Shown in pieces: positions 35,054-45,553 of a DNA stretch of 64,000 nucleotides. A program made the translations under genes and the position numbers. Source of the stretch: Clostridium sp. CMCC3677 (GTDB lineage: Bacteria > Bacillota > Clostridia > Clostridiales > Clostridiaceae); contig NZ_JAMQHS010000001.1 in the NCBI RefSeq assembly GCF_023845585.1, positions 124,001 through 188,000 on the forward strand, written 5' to 3'. The notes under the pieces were generated by a model. That model saw nothing but the letters and a program-made list of their open reading frames with translations. It was not told where the DNA came from and did no database searches. The stretch's first letter is position 1. Each line of letters begins with the position of its first letter.

Positions 35054-37288
35054 ATGAAATTTAATTTTAGTAATGAACCTGGGAAGGTGCTTTTTGATAG
35101 AGATATAAATAAAGGCGAAATTCCTTTAATAAGTATTATTACACCTTACTATAATGCAGGTAAATATTTTGAACAGACATTTAACTGTGTACTCAATCAA
35201 ACATTTCCATGGTTTGAATGGATTATTGTAGATGATGGAAGTACCGATAAAGAAGATATAGCAAGACTAAAAGTACTTGCTAAAACAGATGTAAGGATAA
35301 AAATAATAACACAACAAAATAGAGGACAGGCAAGTGCTAGAAATAATGCTGCATCTAATAGTACAACGGAAATAATTGTTCCATTAGATGCAGACGATTT
35401 AATTACTCCAACATATTTAGAATGTATTTATTGGGGGCTTAAACTTAATCCAGGATATAGTTGGTGCTATACAGATAGTGTGGGTTTTGGAGAACAAGAA
35501 TATGTTTGGAAAAAAGAATTTTCTTCAGATGTAATGAAAAAAGATAATATACTTACTTGTACAGCAGCTATTAGAAAACAAGACTTTATAGAGGTTGGGG
35601 GATATGACGAGGTTTCTAAACACTATGATGAGGATTGGAAACTCTGGTTAGATTTATTAGCAAAAGGTAAAAAACCAGTACATTTAGATCAAATAGCCTT
35701 TTGGTATAGACGTACTAGCAATGGAATGGGAAGCCAAGTTAGAAAAAATAGTGACATTTTAAATCAGTCACAAAATATTATTAAAAAAGCAGCACAGAAT
35801 ATAGCGAATACAGTAGAGGCAAAGGAATACCCATTAAACCAAATCAATAAGTTTAATATACCAGAAAATACAGAATGGAATAAAAAAATATCTAGTAAAC
35901 ACGATAAAGTGAATATTATGATGCTTCTTCCTTGGATGGAGATGGGTGGAGCAGATTTATTTAATTTAGATGTTGTAAGGAAATTGGATAAATCAAAATA
36001 CCAATTAAGTATACTTACGACAGTGCCAGCAGAAAATACATGGAGATCATTATTTGAAGAAAGTACACAAGATATTTTTGAATTACCAACCTTTTTAGAA
36101 GTAGATCAATATGCAATCTTTATTAGTTATTTTATTAAATCAAGACAAATAGATATTGTATTTTTAACTAATTCATATTATGGATATTATTTAATACCAT
36201 GGATTAGAAAAGAATTTCCACACGTAGCAATAGTAGATTATGTACACATGGAAGAATGGTATTGGCGAAATGGTGGATATGCAAGAACAGCAGGAGCATT
36301 AGGGGAGATAACTGAGCGTACTTATGTGTGTAATAATAGAACGAGAAATATCTTGATCAACAATTTCAAAAGAGAAAAAGATACTATAAAAACGATCTAT
36401 ATTGGTGTAGATAAAGATAAGTATAATAGCAATAATACACCAAAATCAAACGCAAAAGAAAAATTAGGAATAAAAGAACAACGTCCAACTGTTTTATTTC
36501 CATGCAGAATACATCCTCAAAAAAGGCCTTTTTTGATGCTAGAAATTGCTAAAGAAACAAAGAAACTAATGCCAGAGATAGCCTTTGTAGTAGTAGGTGA
36601 TGGGCCACAATTAAATGAATTACAAATAAAAGTAAAAGATGTTAGTCTAGAAAACACCATTTATTTTGCAGGTAGACAAGCAGATATGAGAAAATACTAT
36701 AATGAAAGTGATCTAACACTAATTTGTTCATTAAAAGAAGGATTAGCACTCACAGCATATGAATCATTGTCAATGGGAACACCGGTCATCAGCTCGGATG
36801 TAGGCGGACAAGCAGAACTTATCGACAATGAAGTCGGTGCAATTTTGCCACTTCTTCAGATTGAAGGAGAGGCCTTAGATGCAAGAGAATTCTCAAATGA
36901 AGAGATTATGCAATATGTAAATGTAATCTGTGATATTTTAAGAGACAAAGAAAAATATCAGCGACTATGTGATAACTGTAGAAGCAGAATAGAAGAAAGT
37001 TTTTCAACTGATATCATGATAGAGAATTTAGAAAAAGAATTTAAAGAACTTATGTCACTAACATGTTTAGAAAAACGCCGTAAAGCCTCAGAGAATTTAA
37101 AACAATATGAATGCCTAATAAATGACTATCTAACACTTTATACAGAATATGAACTGTTAGAGAATTCTTTTAAAAATGCTTATACAGCAAATACAAAAAA
37201 TGAATTAATGCGACTCGCAAATTCTAAGTGGGGCTCAAGAATTATTAGATTAGCATTTAAATTAAAATTAAATAAATTATTTAAATAA
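35054..37288 (+). CDS. Two-domain glycosyltransferase (GT2 + GT4 fusion)
   Basis: 744 aa. Residues about 20-250 form a GT2 domain (SIITPYYNAGKYFEQTF, VDDGSTDKEDI, LDADDLITPTYLE). After a linker, about 285-690 form a GT4 domain (MMLLPWMEMGGADLF, PCRIHPQKRPFLML, SLKEGLALTAYESLSMGTPVIS). The C-terminal ~60 residues are helical. A single polypeptide would thus add two sugars in sequence. RBS AGGAGGAAG. Codon use and GC rise a little near 36.8 kb. Acceptors are unknown. Confidence 0.92.
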   Translation: MKFNFSNEPGKVLFDRDINKGEIPLISIITPYYNAGKYFEQTFNCVLNQTFPWFEWIIVDDGSTDKEDIARLKVLAKTDVRIKIITQQNRGQASARNNAASNSTTEIIVPLDADDLITPTYLECIYWGLKLNPGYSWCYTDSVGFGEQEYVWKKEFSSDVMKKDNILTCTAAIRKQDFIEVGGYDEVSKHYDEDWKLWLDLLAKGKKPVHLDQIAFWYRRTSNGMGSQVRKNSDILNQSQNIIKKAAQNIANTVEAKEYPLNQINKFNIPENTEWNKKISSKHDKVNIMMLLPWMEMGGADLFNLDVVRKLDKSKYQLSILTTVPAENTWRSLFEESTQDIFELPTFLEVDQYAIFISYFIKSRQIDIVFLTNSYYGYYLIPWIRKEFPHVAIVDYVHMEEWYWRNGGYARTAGALGEITERTYVCNNRTRNILINNFKREKDTIKTIYIGVDKDKYNSNNTPKSNAKEKLGIKEQRPTVLFPCRIHPQKRPFLMLEIAKETKKLMPEIAFVVVGDGPQLNELQIKVKDVSLENTIYFAGRQADMRKYYNESDLTLICSLKEGLALTAYESLSMGTPVISSDVGGQAELIDNEVGAILPLLQIEGEALDAREFSNEEIMQYVNVICDILRDKEKYQRLCDNCRSRIEESFSTDIMIENLEKEFKELMSLTCLEKRRKASENLKQYECLINDYLTLYTEYELLENSFKNAYTANTKNELMRLANSKWGSRIIRLAFKLKLNKLFK

Positions 37289-37307
37289 ATAATTTATTTA
37301 AATATTG

Positions 37308-37364
37308 ACTCAAGTTATTGCATAAAAAAGCTCTATAGAAAGCAAGATTTATGCTAACTTGAGT
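37308..37364 (+). other. Intercistronic hairpin in glycan operon
   Basis: ACTCAAGTTA and GCATAAA (37308-37326) pair with TTTATGC and TAACTTGAGT (37348-37364) around a 21-nt loop. No T-run follows, so it is more likely an mRNA-processing or stabilising structure than a terminator. Confidence 0.55.
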
Positions 37365-37470
37365 TAAAAATGTGTAGTGAGTATATCTATAGATATTTAA
37401 GACATGAAAAGGATTCTAAGATAAGACTATACGTATTGCATATATGAATTAAAGGAGGCACGAAGAGAAA

Positions 37471-38463
37471 ATGAAGTTAGTGAGCGTAATTGTTCCGATT
37501 TATAAAGTAGAAAAATACCTAATTAGATGTGTTGAATCAATACAAAAACAAACCTATAAAAACTTAGAAATTATTTTAGTAGACGATGGATCACCAGACT
37601 CTTGTGGCAAGATGTGTGATGAATTGGCGGAAAAAGACAAACGTATAAAAGTTATACATAAAGTTAATGGTGGGTTATCAGATGCAAGAAATGTAGGGAT
37701 TGAAGTAGCAAAAGGTGAGTATTTAGTATTTGTAGATAGTGATGATTGGCTAGATTTAGACATGATAGAGTTATTATATAATTTATGTGAACAAAGAGAT
37801 GCAGAAATAGCAGAGTGTAGTTATAGGAATCTTTATATGGATGGAATTATAGAGGAGACTAGGTGTACTGCGGAAATAATTGAAGCAGATAGCCTTTTGG
37901 CTCTTGAGGGTATGCTAGATTGGAAATATTTCAAACCAGTAGCATGGAATAAACTTTATAAAAAATCAGTATTTAAAGATGTACGCTATCCAAAAGGGAA
38001 AATACATGAGGATGAATTTACGACGTACAAATATATATATAATGCCAATAAAATTGTATACGTAGATGTATCAAAATATAATTATGACAGAAGAAGAGTA
38101 GATAGTATAACAGGAGAAGATTTTAGAGAAGCCAATTTATATGCCTCTTTAGCATTTAGAGAACGGTTAGATTTTTTTAAAGAACATAACATTAAATCAT
38201 TACAAAATAAGATGATAAATATATATTGCTGGCATGCATTAGAAGCTTTATATAATTGCTATTTAAATAATATATCTGGAAAATTAGTTGATCAGGTAAA
38301 AAACTTACTATTAAGTGACTTTGAATGGATAAAAAAAGAAGATGTAAATGAAGAATATATAAGACGAATAATTATATTAAAACATGGATTAGCGGAATAT
38401 GGTGAGTATAGAGATACTAATATAATAAAAGAAAAGTGGGGGATTAGTGAATGCAAAAAGTAA
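37471..38463 (+). CDS. Glycosyltransferase family 2 protein
   Basis: 330 aa GT2 transferase of the EpsJ/WcaA-like group. Motifs are VSVIVPIYKVEKYLIRCVES, ILVDDGSPDSCGKMCDELA, GGLSDARNVGI and DxD in FVDSDDWLD. The late EDEFTTYKYIYN segment supplies the catalytic Asp/Glu position. AAAGGAGG at 37453-37460. It overlaps the next GT2 gene by 13 nt. Confidence 0.92.
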   Translation: MKLVSVIVPIYKVEKYLIRCVESIQKQTYKNLEIILVDDGSPDSCGKMCDELAEKDKRIKVIHKVNGGLSDARNVGIEVAKGEYLVFVDSDDWLDLDMIELLYNLCEQRDAEIAECSYRNLYMDGIIEETRCTAEIIEADSLLALEGMLDWKYFKPVAWNKLYKKSVFKDVRYPKGKIHEDEFTTYKYIYNANKIVYVDVSKYNYDRRRVDSITGEDFREANLYASLAFRERLDFFKEHNIKSLQNKMINIYCWHALEALYNCYLNNISGKLVDQVKNLLLSDFEWIKKEDVNEEYIRRIIILKHGLAEYGEYRDTNIIKEKWGISECKK

Positions 38464-39698
38464 GTGTTATTGTTCCAGTATATAACTCGGAACAGTATGT
38501 AGGCTATTGTATTAACTCAATACTTAATCAAACATATCGTAATATAGAAGTAATTCTAGTAGACGATGGCTCTACTGATGATTCTTTAAAGATATGTAGA
38601 AATTATGAAAATATTGATAAACGTGTAAAAGTTATAACAACCCCCAACAAAGGTGTTAGTAGTGCGAGGAATATAGGAATAGAAAATGCTATAGGGCAAT
38701 ATATTCAATTTGTAGATTCAGATGATGTAATAGAAACACAGATGATTGAAAGATTAGTTGAGACAATAGAAACGTATGATACAGATGTTGTATTTTGTGG
38801 AGCAGAAATGATAACTCTAGACAAAAACAAAAAAGTTACAGACAGAGTTAAATTTTCTTCAAGATGTATGGGGAAAGAGTGCGTTTTAAGAAAAGATGTT
38901 TTTATGGAGAAATTACCATATATCTTATTGAATACAGTATCATTAGAAGCTTTATGGAACAAGTTGTATAAAAAGTCTATAATAGATAAATTTAATTTGA
39001 GATTTCCTGTAGAGATTTCTTTGGGTGAAGATTTATTGTTTAATATTGAATATTATAATATGTGTAAAGGAGCAGTTTTTTTAGAGGATACATATTATTA
39101 CTATTTACAGCATAATGAGCAGGCATTAACAAGGAAATATAGACATGATAGATTTCAAAATCAGGAAATTCTATTAAAGGCTTTTGAAAAACTAATGGAA
39201 GATAATAAGGCATGGACACCGGAGGGAAAAAGAGAATTTTCTACGTATATTATGGGGCAAGTAATAAGATGCTTAAAGGAATTATTCAGAGAAGAGTGTA
39301 ATATGACAGAACAAGAAAAGAAAGGTTATATAGCTCAAATTTTAAATTCAAATGTAGTTAGAGATAATATTCAAAAAGCTATATGGATAGATGAAAATTT
39401 TAGATGGATAAAAGATGCTATAGAGTTTTCAGATGTTGAAAAAGTTTATTCTCGATGCAAAATAATTTGCAGTAAAAAATACTGCCAAGAACAGTTAGAA
39501 AAGGTGACTCAAACAATTGAAGATAATAATATTATTAGGCCAGAAGATAGAGCACCAGGAATCATTAATAAAGTATTAGTTAAAGTAGTTGCGGGATTGG
39601 TGAGGATTACAAAGTCTGAAAGATTATGGCGAGTAAGAGAAAACTTAATTAATTGTGGTATTAAGAGAACAGTAAAAAAATCATGGAGTAATAAATAA
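38451..39698 (+). CDS. Glycosyltransferase family 2 protein
   Basis: 415 aa GT2 transferase related to its upstream neighbour: VSVIVPVYNSEQYVGYCINS, VDDGSTDDSLKIC, KGVSSARNIGIENA, FVDSDDVIE, SLGEDLLFNIEYY. The C-terminal ~150 residues are an extra helical extension of unknown role. The start overlaps the previous gene, so the two are translationally coupled. The next gene begins 137 nt downstream. Confidence 0.92.
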   Translation: MQKVSVIVPVYNSEQYVGYCINSILNQTYRNIEVILVDDGSTDDSLKICRNYENIDKRVKVITTPNKGVSSARNIGIENAIGQYIQFVDSDDVIETQMIERLVETIETYDTDVVFCGAEMITLDKNKKVTDRVKFSSRCMGKECVLRKDVFMEKLPYILLNTVSLEALWNKLYKKSIIDKFNLRFPVEISLGEDLLFNIEYYNMCKGAVFLEDTYYYYLQHNEQALTRKYRHDRFQNQEILLKAFEKLMEDNKAWTPEGKREFSTYIMGQVIRCLKELFREECNMTEQEKKGYIAQILNSNVVRDNIQKAIWIDENFRWIKDAIEFSDVEKVYSRCKIICSKKYCQEQLEKVTQTIEDNNIIRPEDRAPGIINKVLVKVVAGLVRITKSERLWRVRENLINCGIKRTVKKSWSNK

Positions 39699-39835
39699 AA
39701 GTTTAGTTTCCTTAATTACTTTAATAATAAAAATAAAGAAAAATGAAAAATTGGAAACTTTAAGATTTAATCTTATAGAATATGGGATTAAGACTACAAT
39801 TAAAAAATTTTGAAATAATTAAAAGGAGAAAGTTT

Positions 39836-41458
39836 ATGAATAATAAAAAAGAGTTAAAGTTAACTACAGCTATAACTAATATTAATATGATTGAAATAGT
39901 TTTAGCTATAACTTTAATTATATTATCGTTTTTCATGGAAAAAAAATTTTTCATATTTGAAAATATAAGTACTTATCAAAAGTTTAACTATATAATGTGT
40001 AAAATTTTATTTTGTATATTAGTAGTATGTACTATAAAATTTATGTTTTATGTTTTTACTAAGGTAATAAATAATAATCCTAAATACAAAACTTTTACAA
40101 TAATATTTTTGGGGATTATGATAATTTATGGAGTGTTTATTTATATTACATGGCCTGGTAATTGGAATAATGACGAACTATTGATATTAAGTAATGTTAG
40201 AACATTTAATTTTGTTTTACATCAAAGTGTATTTACAAATATATTTTATATCTTATGCTTAATGTTAATACCTAATCCAGGAGGGGTTATATTAGCCCAA
40301 GCAATAATATTTGCAATTGTAGCTTCGTATATAGTAACAGTTCTATTTTATAAATTTGGGAAAAAAGCACTTATTATTTTAATAATATTCTTTACTATAC
40401 CAACAATATATTTTATGCTATACCCATTAAGGGCAGGAATATATTCTGTATTATTTTTATTGTTAATGTTTGAACTATATCAGGTTTTTGAAAATAATTA
40501 TCTTACACCCAAAAAATTATATTTAATTGCAGCATTAACAGTAGTCGTGGGATATCTTAGAGGCGAAAGTAAATCTTTAATATTTATAATGCCTTTAGTT
40601 ATAATAATTTTTTTCAGAAAGAATATATCAAAAAAATATATTCTTAAAGCCTTGGCGTTAATAATTGCATTATCTTTAGCATTTTCTTGCATTATTATAC
40701 AAGGGGATCAACAAAAACTAGAAAGAAGAGCTACAGTATGGACATTTATGACGGGATTTAGTGTTTTATTACAAGATACGAATCTTCGCTCAAGTAATCT
40801 TGAAGAAGATCTGAAAAATATTGATAAAATACTACCGATAGATAAATTGACTCAAAACTCAAGCGCTACTAACGCAGAAATTCTAAAGCAAGCAATTGGG
40901 CCTGTAGAATTTACAGATGCAGAATATAAAGCATTTATGAAAAGTGCTATAAGAATTATTGCATATAACCCTATAAAATATATTAAAACAAAAGTTAATA
41001 TACTTTTAGAATCAACAGGAGTTAGTGAAAATTTCCATTGGTTACCTTCTATACCTACAGATGAAGTTTTAAAAAATACTTTAAAAGGGTATGATATTTC
41101 ACCAGAAATTTGTAAATTTCTTAATCCTATTAATGAATCTTATAGAAATCAGTTTATGCATTTTTTAACAGGAGAATATAGGATTAATAATGGAGAAGGG
41201 CCTATTGCATTTTATATATATTGGAATCAGTTAATACCAATTATATTATTTTTAATAGTATCAATCATATGTGCTATAAAGAAAAAATGGATGCTATGTA
41301 TAATTAGTGGAATATACTATATTCATTTTATACTAGTATATTTATTAGCGCCAACTACGTATCTAATGTATTTCTTCCAATTTTATTTACTAGGATACAT
41401 TTTGAGTATTATGTATATTTTAAGCATTACAAATAGTAAAAGAGACAATAAAGTATAG
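39836..41458 (+). CDS. Polytopic membrane protein of glycan locus, GT-C-like
   Basis: 540 aa with about twelve to thirteen membrane helices and an extracytoplasmic stretch near residues 305-440. After the second or third helix comes WPGNWNNDELLIL, where an acidic pair faces the outside. That layout is seen in GT-C type lipid-linked-sugar transferases and DUF6020-like proteins. The exact family is uncertain; a role in extracytoplasmic sugar or phosphosugar transfer is inferred from topology and neighbours. AAAGGAG at 39822-39828 supports the ATG at 39836 over the upstream in-frame ATG at 39782. Confidence 0.75.
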   Translation: MNNKKELKLTTAITNINMIEIVLAITLIILSFFMEKKFFIFENISTYQKFNYIMCKILFCILVVCTIKFMFYVFTKVINNNPKYKTFTIIFLGIMIIYGVFIYITWPGNWNNDELLILSNVRTFNFVLHQSVFTNIFYILCLMLIPNPGGVILAQAIIFAIVASYIVTVLFYKFGKKALIILIIFFTIPTIYFMLYPLRAGIYSVLFLLLMFELYQVFENNYLTPKKLYLIAALTVVVGYLRGESKSLIFIMPLVIIIFFRKNISKKYILKALALIIALSLAFSCIIIQGDQQKLERRATVWTFMTGFSVLLQDTNLRSSNLEEDLKNIDKILPIDKLTQNSSATNAEILKQAIGPVEFTDAEYKAFMKSAIRIIAYNPIKYIKTKVNILLESTGVSENFHWLPSIPTDEVLKNTLKGYDISPEICKFLNPINESYRNQFMHFLTGEYRINNGEGPIAFYIYWNQLIPIILFLIVSIICAIKKKWMLCIISGIYYIHFILVYLLAPTTYLMYFFQFYLLGYILSIMYILSITNSKRDNKV

Positions 41459-41488
41459 AGGATTTTAATATATAAGGAGGAATATGCC

Positions 41489-42301
41489 ATGAAAGATAAA
41501 ATTTTATTATTCATACCATGTTATAATTGTGAAAAGCAAGTAGTACGTGTTTTAGGCCAATTAGATAGGCAAATAAGCCGATATATTAACCAAGTTATTA
41601 TAGTAAATAATAGAAGTACAGATAATGGAGAAATGGCAATACAATACTATTTGAAAAAGCATAAGGCATATGTGGATATTAAATTACTAAGAAATAATGA
41701 TAATTATGGATTAGGAGGATCTCATAAGGTAGCATTTCAATATGCCATAGATAATGGCTTTGATTATGTTATTGTTTTGCATGGAGATGATCAAGGCAAT
41801 GTTCATGATTTTGAAAATATATTAAAAAGAAAAACATATTTAAAGTGCGATAGTATATTAGGAAGTAGATTTGAAAAAGAATCTAAACTTATTAATTATT
41901 CAAAGATTAGAATATGGGGAAATCATATATTTAATGTTTTTATGACAATAATGCTACAAAGAAGAATTACGGATTTAGGATCAGGATTAAATATGTATAG
42001 TGTTAAGTATTTAAAGAAAAAATTCTATATGAATTTTCCGAATAACCTAACATTTAATGTGTATATGCTTAACTATGGTGTAATTACTAAAAGTAAGTTT
42101 AGGTTTGAGCCGTTAACATGGCGAGAAGAGGATCAAATAAGTAATGCTAAATTTATAAAGCAATCTAAGGAGATTGCAGGTTTGACCTTTAAAACAGTAT
42201 TTGCACCTAAAAAAGTATTTAATACTAACGAAAATGAGCACTCAAAAATTAACTATGGTTATGAAGTGATATATCAACATAAGGGGGAAAATCATGAGTA
42301 A
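41489..42301 (+). CDS. Glycosyltransferase family 2 protein (dolichyl-phosphate-mannose-synthase-like)
   Basis: 270 aa GT2 enzyme. It has ILLFIPCYNCEKQVVRVLG, IIVNNRSTDNG, a GGSHKVAFQYA segment and VLHGDDQGN at the metal-binding position. The order of motifs resembles DPM1-type enzymes that charge polyprenyl phosphate with a sugar, which the GT-C-like neighbour could then use. AAGGAGG at 41474-41480. The end overlaps the next gene by 8 nt. Confidence 0.88.
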   Translation: MKDKILLFIPCYNCEKQVVRVLGQLDRQISRYINQVIIVNNRSTDNGEMAIQYYLKKHKAYVDIKLLRNNDNYGLGGSHKVAFQYAIDNGFDYVIVLHGDDQGNVHDFENILKRKTYLKCDSILGSRFEKESKLINYSKIRIWGNHIFNVFMTIMLQRRITDLGSGLNMYSVKYLKKKFYMNFPNNLTFNVYMLNYGVITKSKFRFEPLTWREEDQISNAKFIKQSKEIAGLTFKTVFAPKKVFNTNENEHSKINYGYEVIYQHKGENHE

Positions 42302-43037
42302 AAAAGTACATTTGATAATGCCAATGGGCGGTGGTGGAACTAGATTTGGAAATAAAGGATTTAACCTGCCTAAACCATTGATTGAGTTACAAGGAAAGCC
42401 TTTTTTCTACTGGGCAACGCAATCTATTGTGAAATTTATGGAAGTGAAAGACATTACATTTGTAGTTTTAAAAGAACATATTGAAAGATTTGATATAGTG
42501 AATAGGATAAACGAGTATTATCCAGATGCTAAGATACAAATTGTACCAGAAGTACTTAATGGAGCAGTTCTTACTTGTATGGAAGGAATAAAAGTTATTG
42601 AAGATGATTTGCCAATATTGTTTAATGACTGTGACCATGCCTTTATATGTAATTCATTTTATGATTTTTGTAAAATAGCAGAATTTAATCAAATGGATGG
42701 TGCAATGTTAACTTTTGAATCAAATGATTCTAAATATAGCTTTTTGGAGTTCGACAGTACAGGCAATGTATGTAGAACAGTAGAGAAACAAGCAATTAGT
42801 AACGAAGCAATCTGCGGGGCATATTATTTTAGAAATAGAGATATTTTTAAAACAGCAGTAGAGAAATATTTAATAGAATGTAGTTATAGTGAATTTTTTG
42901 TAAGTGGTGTATATAATGAGATGGCTAATAGAGGAGATATAATTAAAAGTTTTAGAGTAGATGAACATATTTCTTTTGGAACGCCAGATGAGTATGATGA
43001 TGCTGTTACAGATAGCAGATTAGAGGCATTATTGTAA
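42294..43037 (+). CDS. Sugar-phosphate nucleotidyltransferase-like protein
   Basis: 247 aa protein of the NTP-transferase fold: LIMPMGGGGTRFGNKGFNLPKPLIEL is the nucleotide-binding signature with the KP pair, and FNDCDHAF is the metal-site region. It likely activates a sugar- or polyol-phosphate to an NDP-sugar used by the locus. It is slightly shorter than glucose-1-phosphate thymidylyltransferases. It overlaps both neighbours, consistent with an operon. The substrate is not clear. Confidence 0.85.
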   Translation: MSKKVHLIMPMGGGGTRFGNKGFNLPKPLIELQGKPFFYWATQSIVKFMEVKDITFVVLKEHIERFDIVNRINEYYPDAKIQIVPEVLNGAVLTCMEGIKVIEDDLPILFNDCDHAFICNSFYDFCKIAEFNQMDGAMLTFESNDSKYSFLEFDSTGNVCRTVEKQAISNEAICGAYYFRNRDIFKTAVEKYLIECSYSEFFVSGVYNEMANRGDIIKSFRVDEHISFGTPDEYDDAVTDSRLEALL

Positions 43038-44965
43038 TGCGATATATGTATTTAATTATAGCCATAACATTAATTTGCATAGCTCATTATATAAGAGTAC
43101 TTCGTTGGAGGTTATTTGTAAAAATATATGAAAAACCTAAAGATAGAAATCTTGTGCAAGCTTTATCTTTAGGATACTTATTTAATTTCTTTTTGCCATT
43201 TAAACTTGGAGATTTGTTTAGAGCATGGTATTCAGGAAGAAAAATGAAAAATGGAAAAACTTTTGCACTATCCACAGTAATAGTCGACCGTTATTTAGAT
43301 ATACTTGTGGTAGGAATAATATTCTTTGTATTTACATTAACAGGTATTAATAGTGATAATGGAATTAAATCTACATATTTTTATATATTTTTATCTGCTT
43401 TTATTATGTTATTAACAATTTTTGCATTTGTGTTTAGAGGATATCTAAAAAAGATACTTAGAAAAATTGCCAGTATATTTAATGAAACAATAGAATGTAG
43501 CTTATTAAAATTATGTTGGTCTTTAATATGTAACTTTAAAGATATCTTCTTGAAGATTAATAAGATTTTATTAATTGTTACAACAGTAGGAATGTGGTTT
43601 GTTTACCTAACATCATATTATTTTTTTGCAGAATTCATATCTAAAGAAGGTTCAACATTTTTATGGACAGATATTTTTACAATCTTATTTGCTAAAAATA
43701 GTATTGAAATGGGCACGTTAGGGATATCTAGAATGTCAACGCAATTATTGGGTTCATTTCCATTCGCAATGGCGATTTATATGATTGCACCACTTATTAT
43801 AATATTAATTATTTCTATATTTCAAAAAAATTATACTGGAGATATATCTACTGGAGATGAATCTTATTTAAATTTATTACCGCATATCGATAAAAAAGAA
43901 AGATTAAATTTTTTAGAGGAATATTTTTCAACACATAAAAATGAGTATTTAAAGAATTATTTAAAAATCAATCAAGATATATCAATTATTCGTGATTTTT
44001 CAGCAGGATCTAATGCAACAACAATGTTGTGCATGAATGAGAAAAGCACTTTTTTTAGAAAGTATGCTTTTGGGGATGATGGTGATAAATTATATGAACA
44101 GGTGCAATGGTTGAAGAAATATAAATCAATGCTACCTCTTCCTGAAATTACTAGGTATGAAAAAGAGGAAACATATTGTTATTATGATATGCCGTATTTA
44201 GGAAATGCAGTAGGACTATTTAATTATGCACATTCTATGCCTTTAGAAAACGGATGGAACATGATAAAAGGTGCATTAGAGTGTTTAGAAGCATCTATTT
44301 ATAAGTGCAATGTAAAACCGGCAGATAAAAAGACAATAAAAAAGTATATTGAAGGTAAAGTTACAAAAAATATTGATAGAATACTTACATCTAAAAAAAT
44401 TAATTCATTACAAGAATATGATAAAATTATTATTAACGGTGTTGGTTATAAAAACTTAAAATATTATGAAAAATACCTTTCGATTGAATATCTTAGCGAA
44501 GTATTTGCAAAAGATATTTATTCAGATATTCATGGAGATTTAACAATTGAAAATATTATATGTACAAGAGATTCTACTGGTAAAGATGACTTTTATATTA
44601 TTGATCCTAACACAGGAAATATTCATGATTGCTCAAACTTAGATTATGCTAAATTACTACAATCCATTCACGGCAACTATGAATTTTTAATGACTACTAA
44701 AAAAGTTGAAATAAACAAAAATAAGATTAACTTTCTATTTACAAAATCTCAAGCTTATATTAAATTGCATATGATGCTTAAGCGATATATGAAAGAAAAT
44801 TTTTCTAAAGATAGAATTAAAAGTATATATTTTCATGAAATTATACATTGGTTGCGATTAATGCCTTATAAAATAGAAAAAGATGAGGAAAAATCAATAC
44901 TGTTTTATGCAGGATTATTAATTGTGTTACATGATGTAATAGAAATGTATGGAGAAGATGATTAA
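43037..44965 (+). CDS. Fusion: flippase-like membrane domain + aminoglycoside-phosphotransferase-like kinase
   Basis: 642 aa. The N-terminal ~265 residues are membrane-embedded with the LPG-synthase-TM/AglD-like pattern (NFFLPFKLGDLFRAWYSGRK, VIVDRYLDILVV), a family that includes flippase-like proteins. The C-terminal ~360 residues look like an APH/choline-kinase fold with Brenner motif DIHGDLTIENI (about 498-508) and the DPNTG metal Asp. The joined architecture suggests phosphorylation of a sugar or alcohol coupled to membrane handling. The start overlaps the previous stop (TAATG) and the end overlaps the next start. Confidence 0.8.
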   Translation: MRYMYLIIAITLICIAHYIRVLRWRLFVKIYEKPKDRNLVQALSLGYLFNFFLPFKLGDLFRAWYSGRKMKNGKTFALSTVIVDRYLDILVVGIIFFVFTLTGINSDNGIKSTYFYIFLSAFIMLLTIFAFVFRGYLKKILRKIASIFNETIECSLLKLCWSLICNFKDIFLKINKILLIVTTVGMWFVYLTSYYFFAEFISKEGSTFLWTDIFTILFAKNSIEMGTLGISRMSTQLLGSFPFAMAIYMIAPLIIILIISIFQKNYTGDISTGDESYLNLLPHIDKKERLNFLEEYFSTHKNEYLKNYLKINQDISIIRDFSAGSNATTMLCMNEKSTFFRKYAFGDDGDKLYEQVQWLKKYKSMLPLPEITRYEKEETYCYYDMPYLGNAVGLFNYAHSMPLENGWNMIKGALECLEASIYKCNVKPADKKTIKKYIEGKVTKNIDRILTSKKINSLQEYDKIIINGVGYKNLKYYEKYLSIEYLSEVFAKDIYSDIHGDLTIENIICTRDSTGKDDFYIIDPNTGNIHDCSNLDYAKLLQSIHGNYEFLMTTKKVEINKNKINFLFTKSQAYIKLHMMLKRYMKENFSKDRIKSIYFHEIIHWLRLMPYKIEKDEEKSILFYAGLLIVLHDVIEMYGEDD

Positions 44966-45519
44966 TGAAAGATAAATTAGCAATATTTGATTTGGATGGA
45001 ACTTTATTTGATACTAGAAATGTAAATTATTATGCGTATAAAGAAGCTTTAAAACAATATCATTATACATTAGATTATGATTATTTTGTAACTAAGTGTA
45101 ATGGAAGGCATTATACGGAATTTTTACCTATTATCATGGACACAGTAGATAATATAGAAGAGATTCACCATCTTAAAAAGAATGTATATAAAAATTACCT
45201 TGATAAAGCCATTGTTAATATACATTTATTTAATATGATAAAATATATGAGTGAAGAATATTATATTGTATTAGTAACAACTGCTTCTAAAAAAAATAGT
45301 ACAGAGATATTGAAACAGTTTGGTAAGTACGATTTATTTGAATTAATAATTTCTCATGAGGATGTCATAAAGGTAAAACCTAATCCAGAAGGATTTTATA
45401 AAGCTATGGAATATTATAATATTGGACCATTGAATACTATCATATATGAAGATTCAGAAGTAGGCATAGAAGCAGCATTAAAATCTGGGGCAACAGTTAT
45501 AAAGGTTGAAAAGTTTTAG
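44965..45519 (+). CDS. HAD superfamily hydrolase (phosphatase-like)
   Basis: 184 aa. The HAD signature is complete: nucleophile motif FDLDGTLFDT, Ser/Thr motif VLVTTASKK, Lys in VIKVKPNPEGF and acidic pair in IYEDSEVGIEA. It most resembles beta-phosphoglucomutase or phosphatase-type HADs. It may remove a phosphate from the intermediate made by the adjacent kinase-like domain. It is translationally coupled (TAATG) to the fusion gene upstream. Confidence 0.9.
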   Translation: MKDKLAIFDLDGTLFDTRNVNYYAYKEALKQYHYTLDYDYFVTKCNGRHYTEFLPIIMDTVDNIEEIHHLKKNVYKNYLDKAIVNIHLFNMIKYMSEEYYIVLVTTASKKNSTEILKQFGKYDLFELIISHEDVIKVKPNPEGFYKAMEYYNIGPLNTIIYEDSEVGIEAALKSGATVIKVEKF

Positions 45520-45553
45520 TAAGAAATAAATTTATTAATGAAAGAAGGATTAT

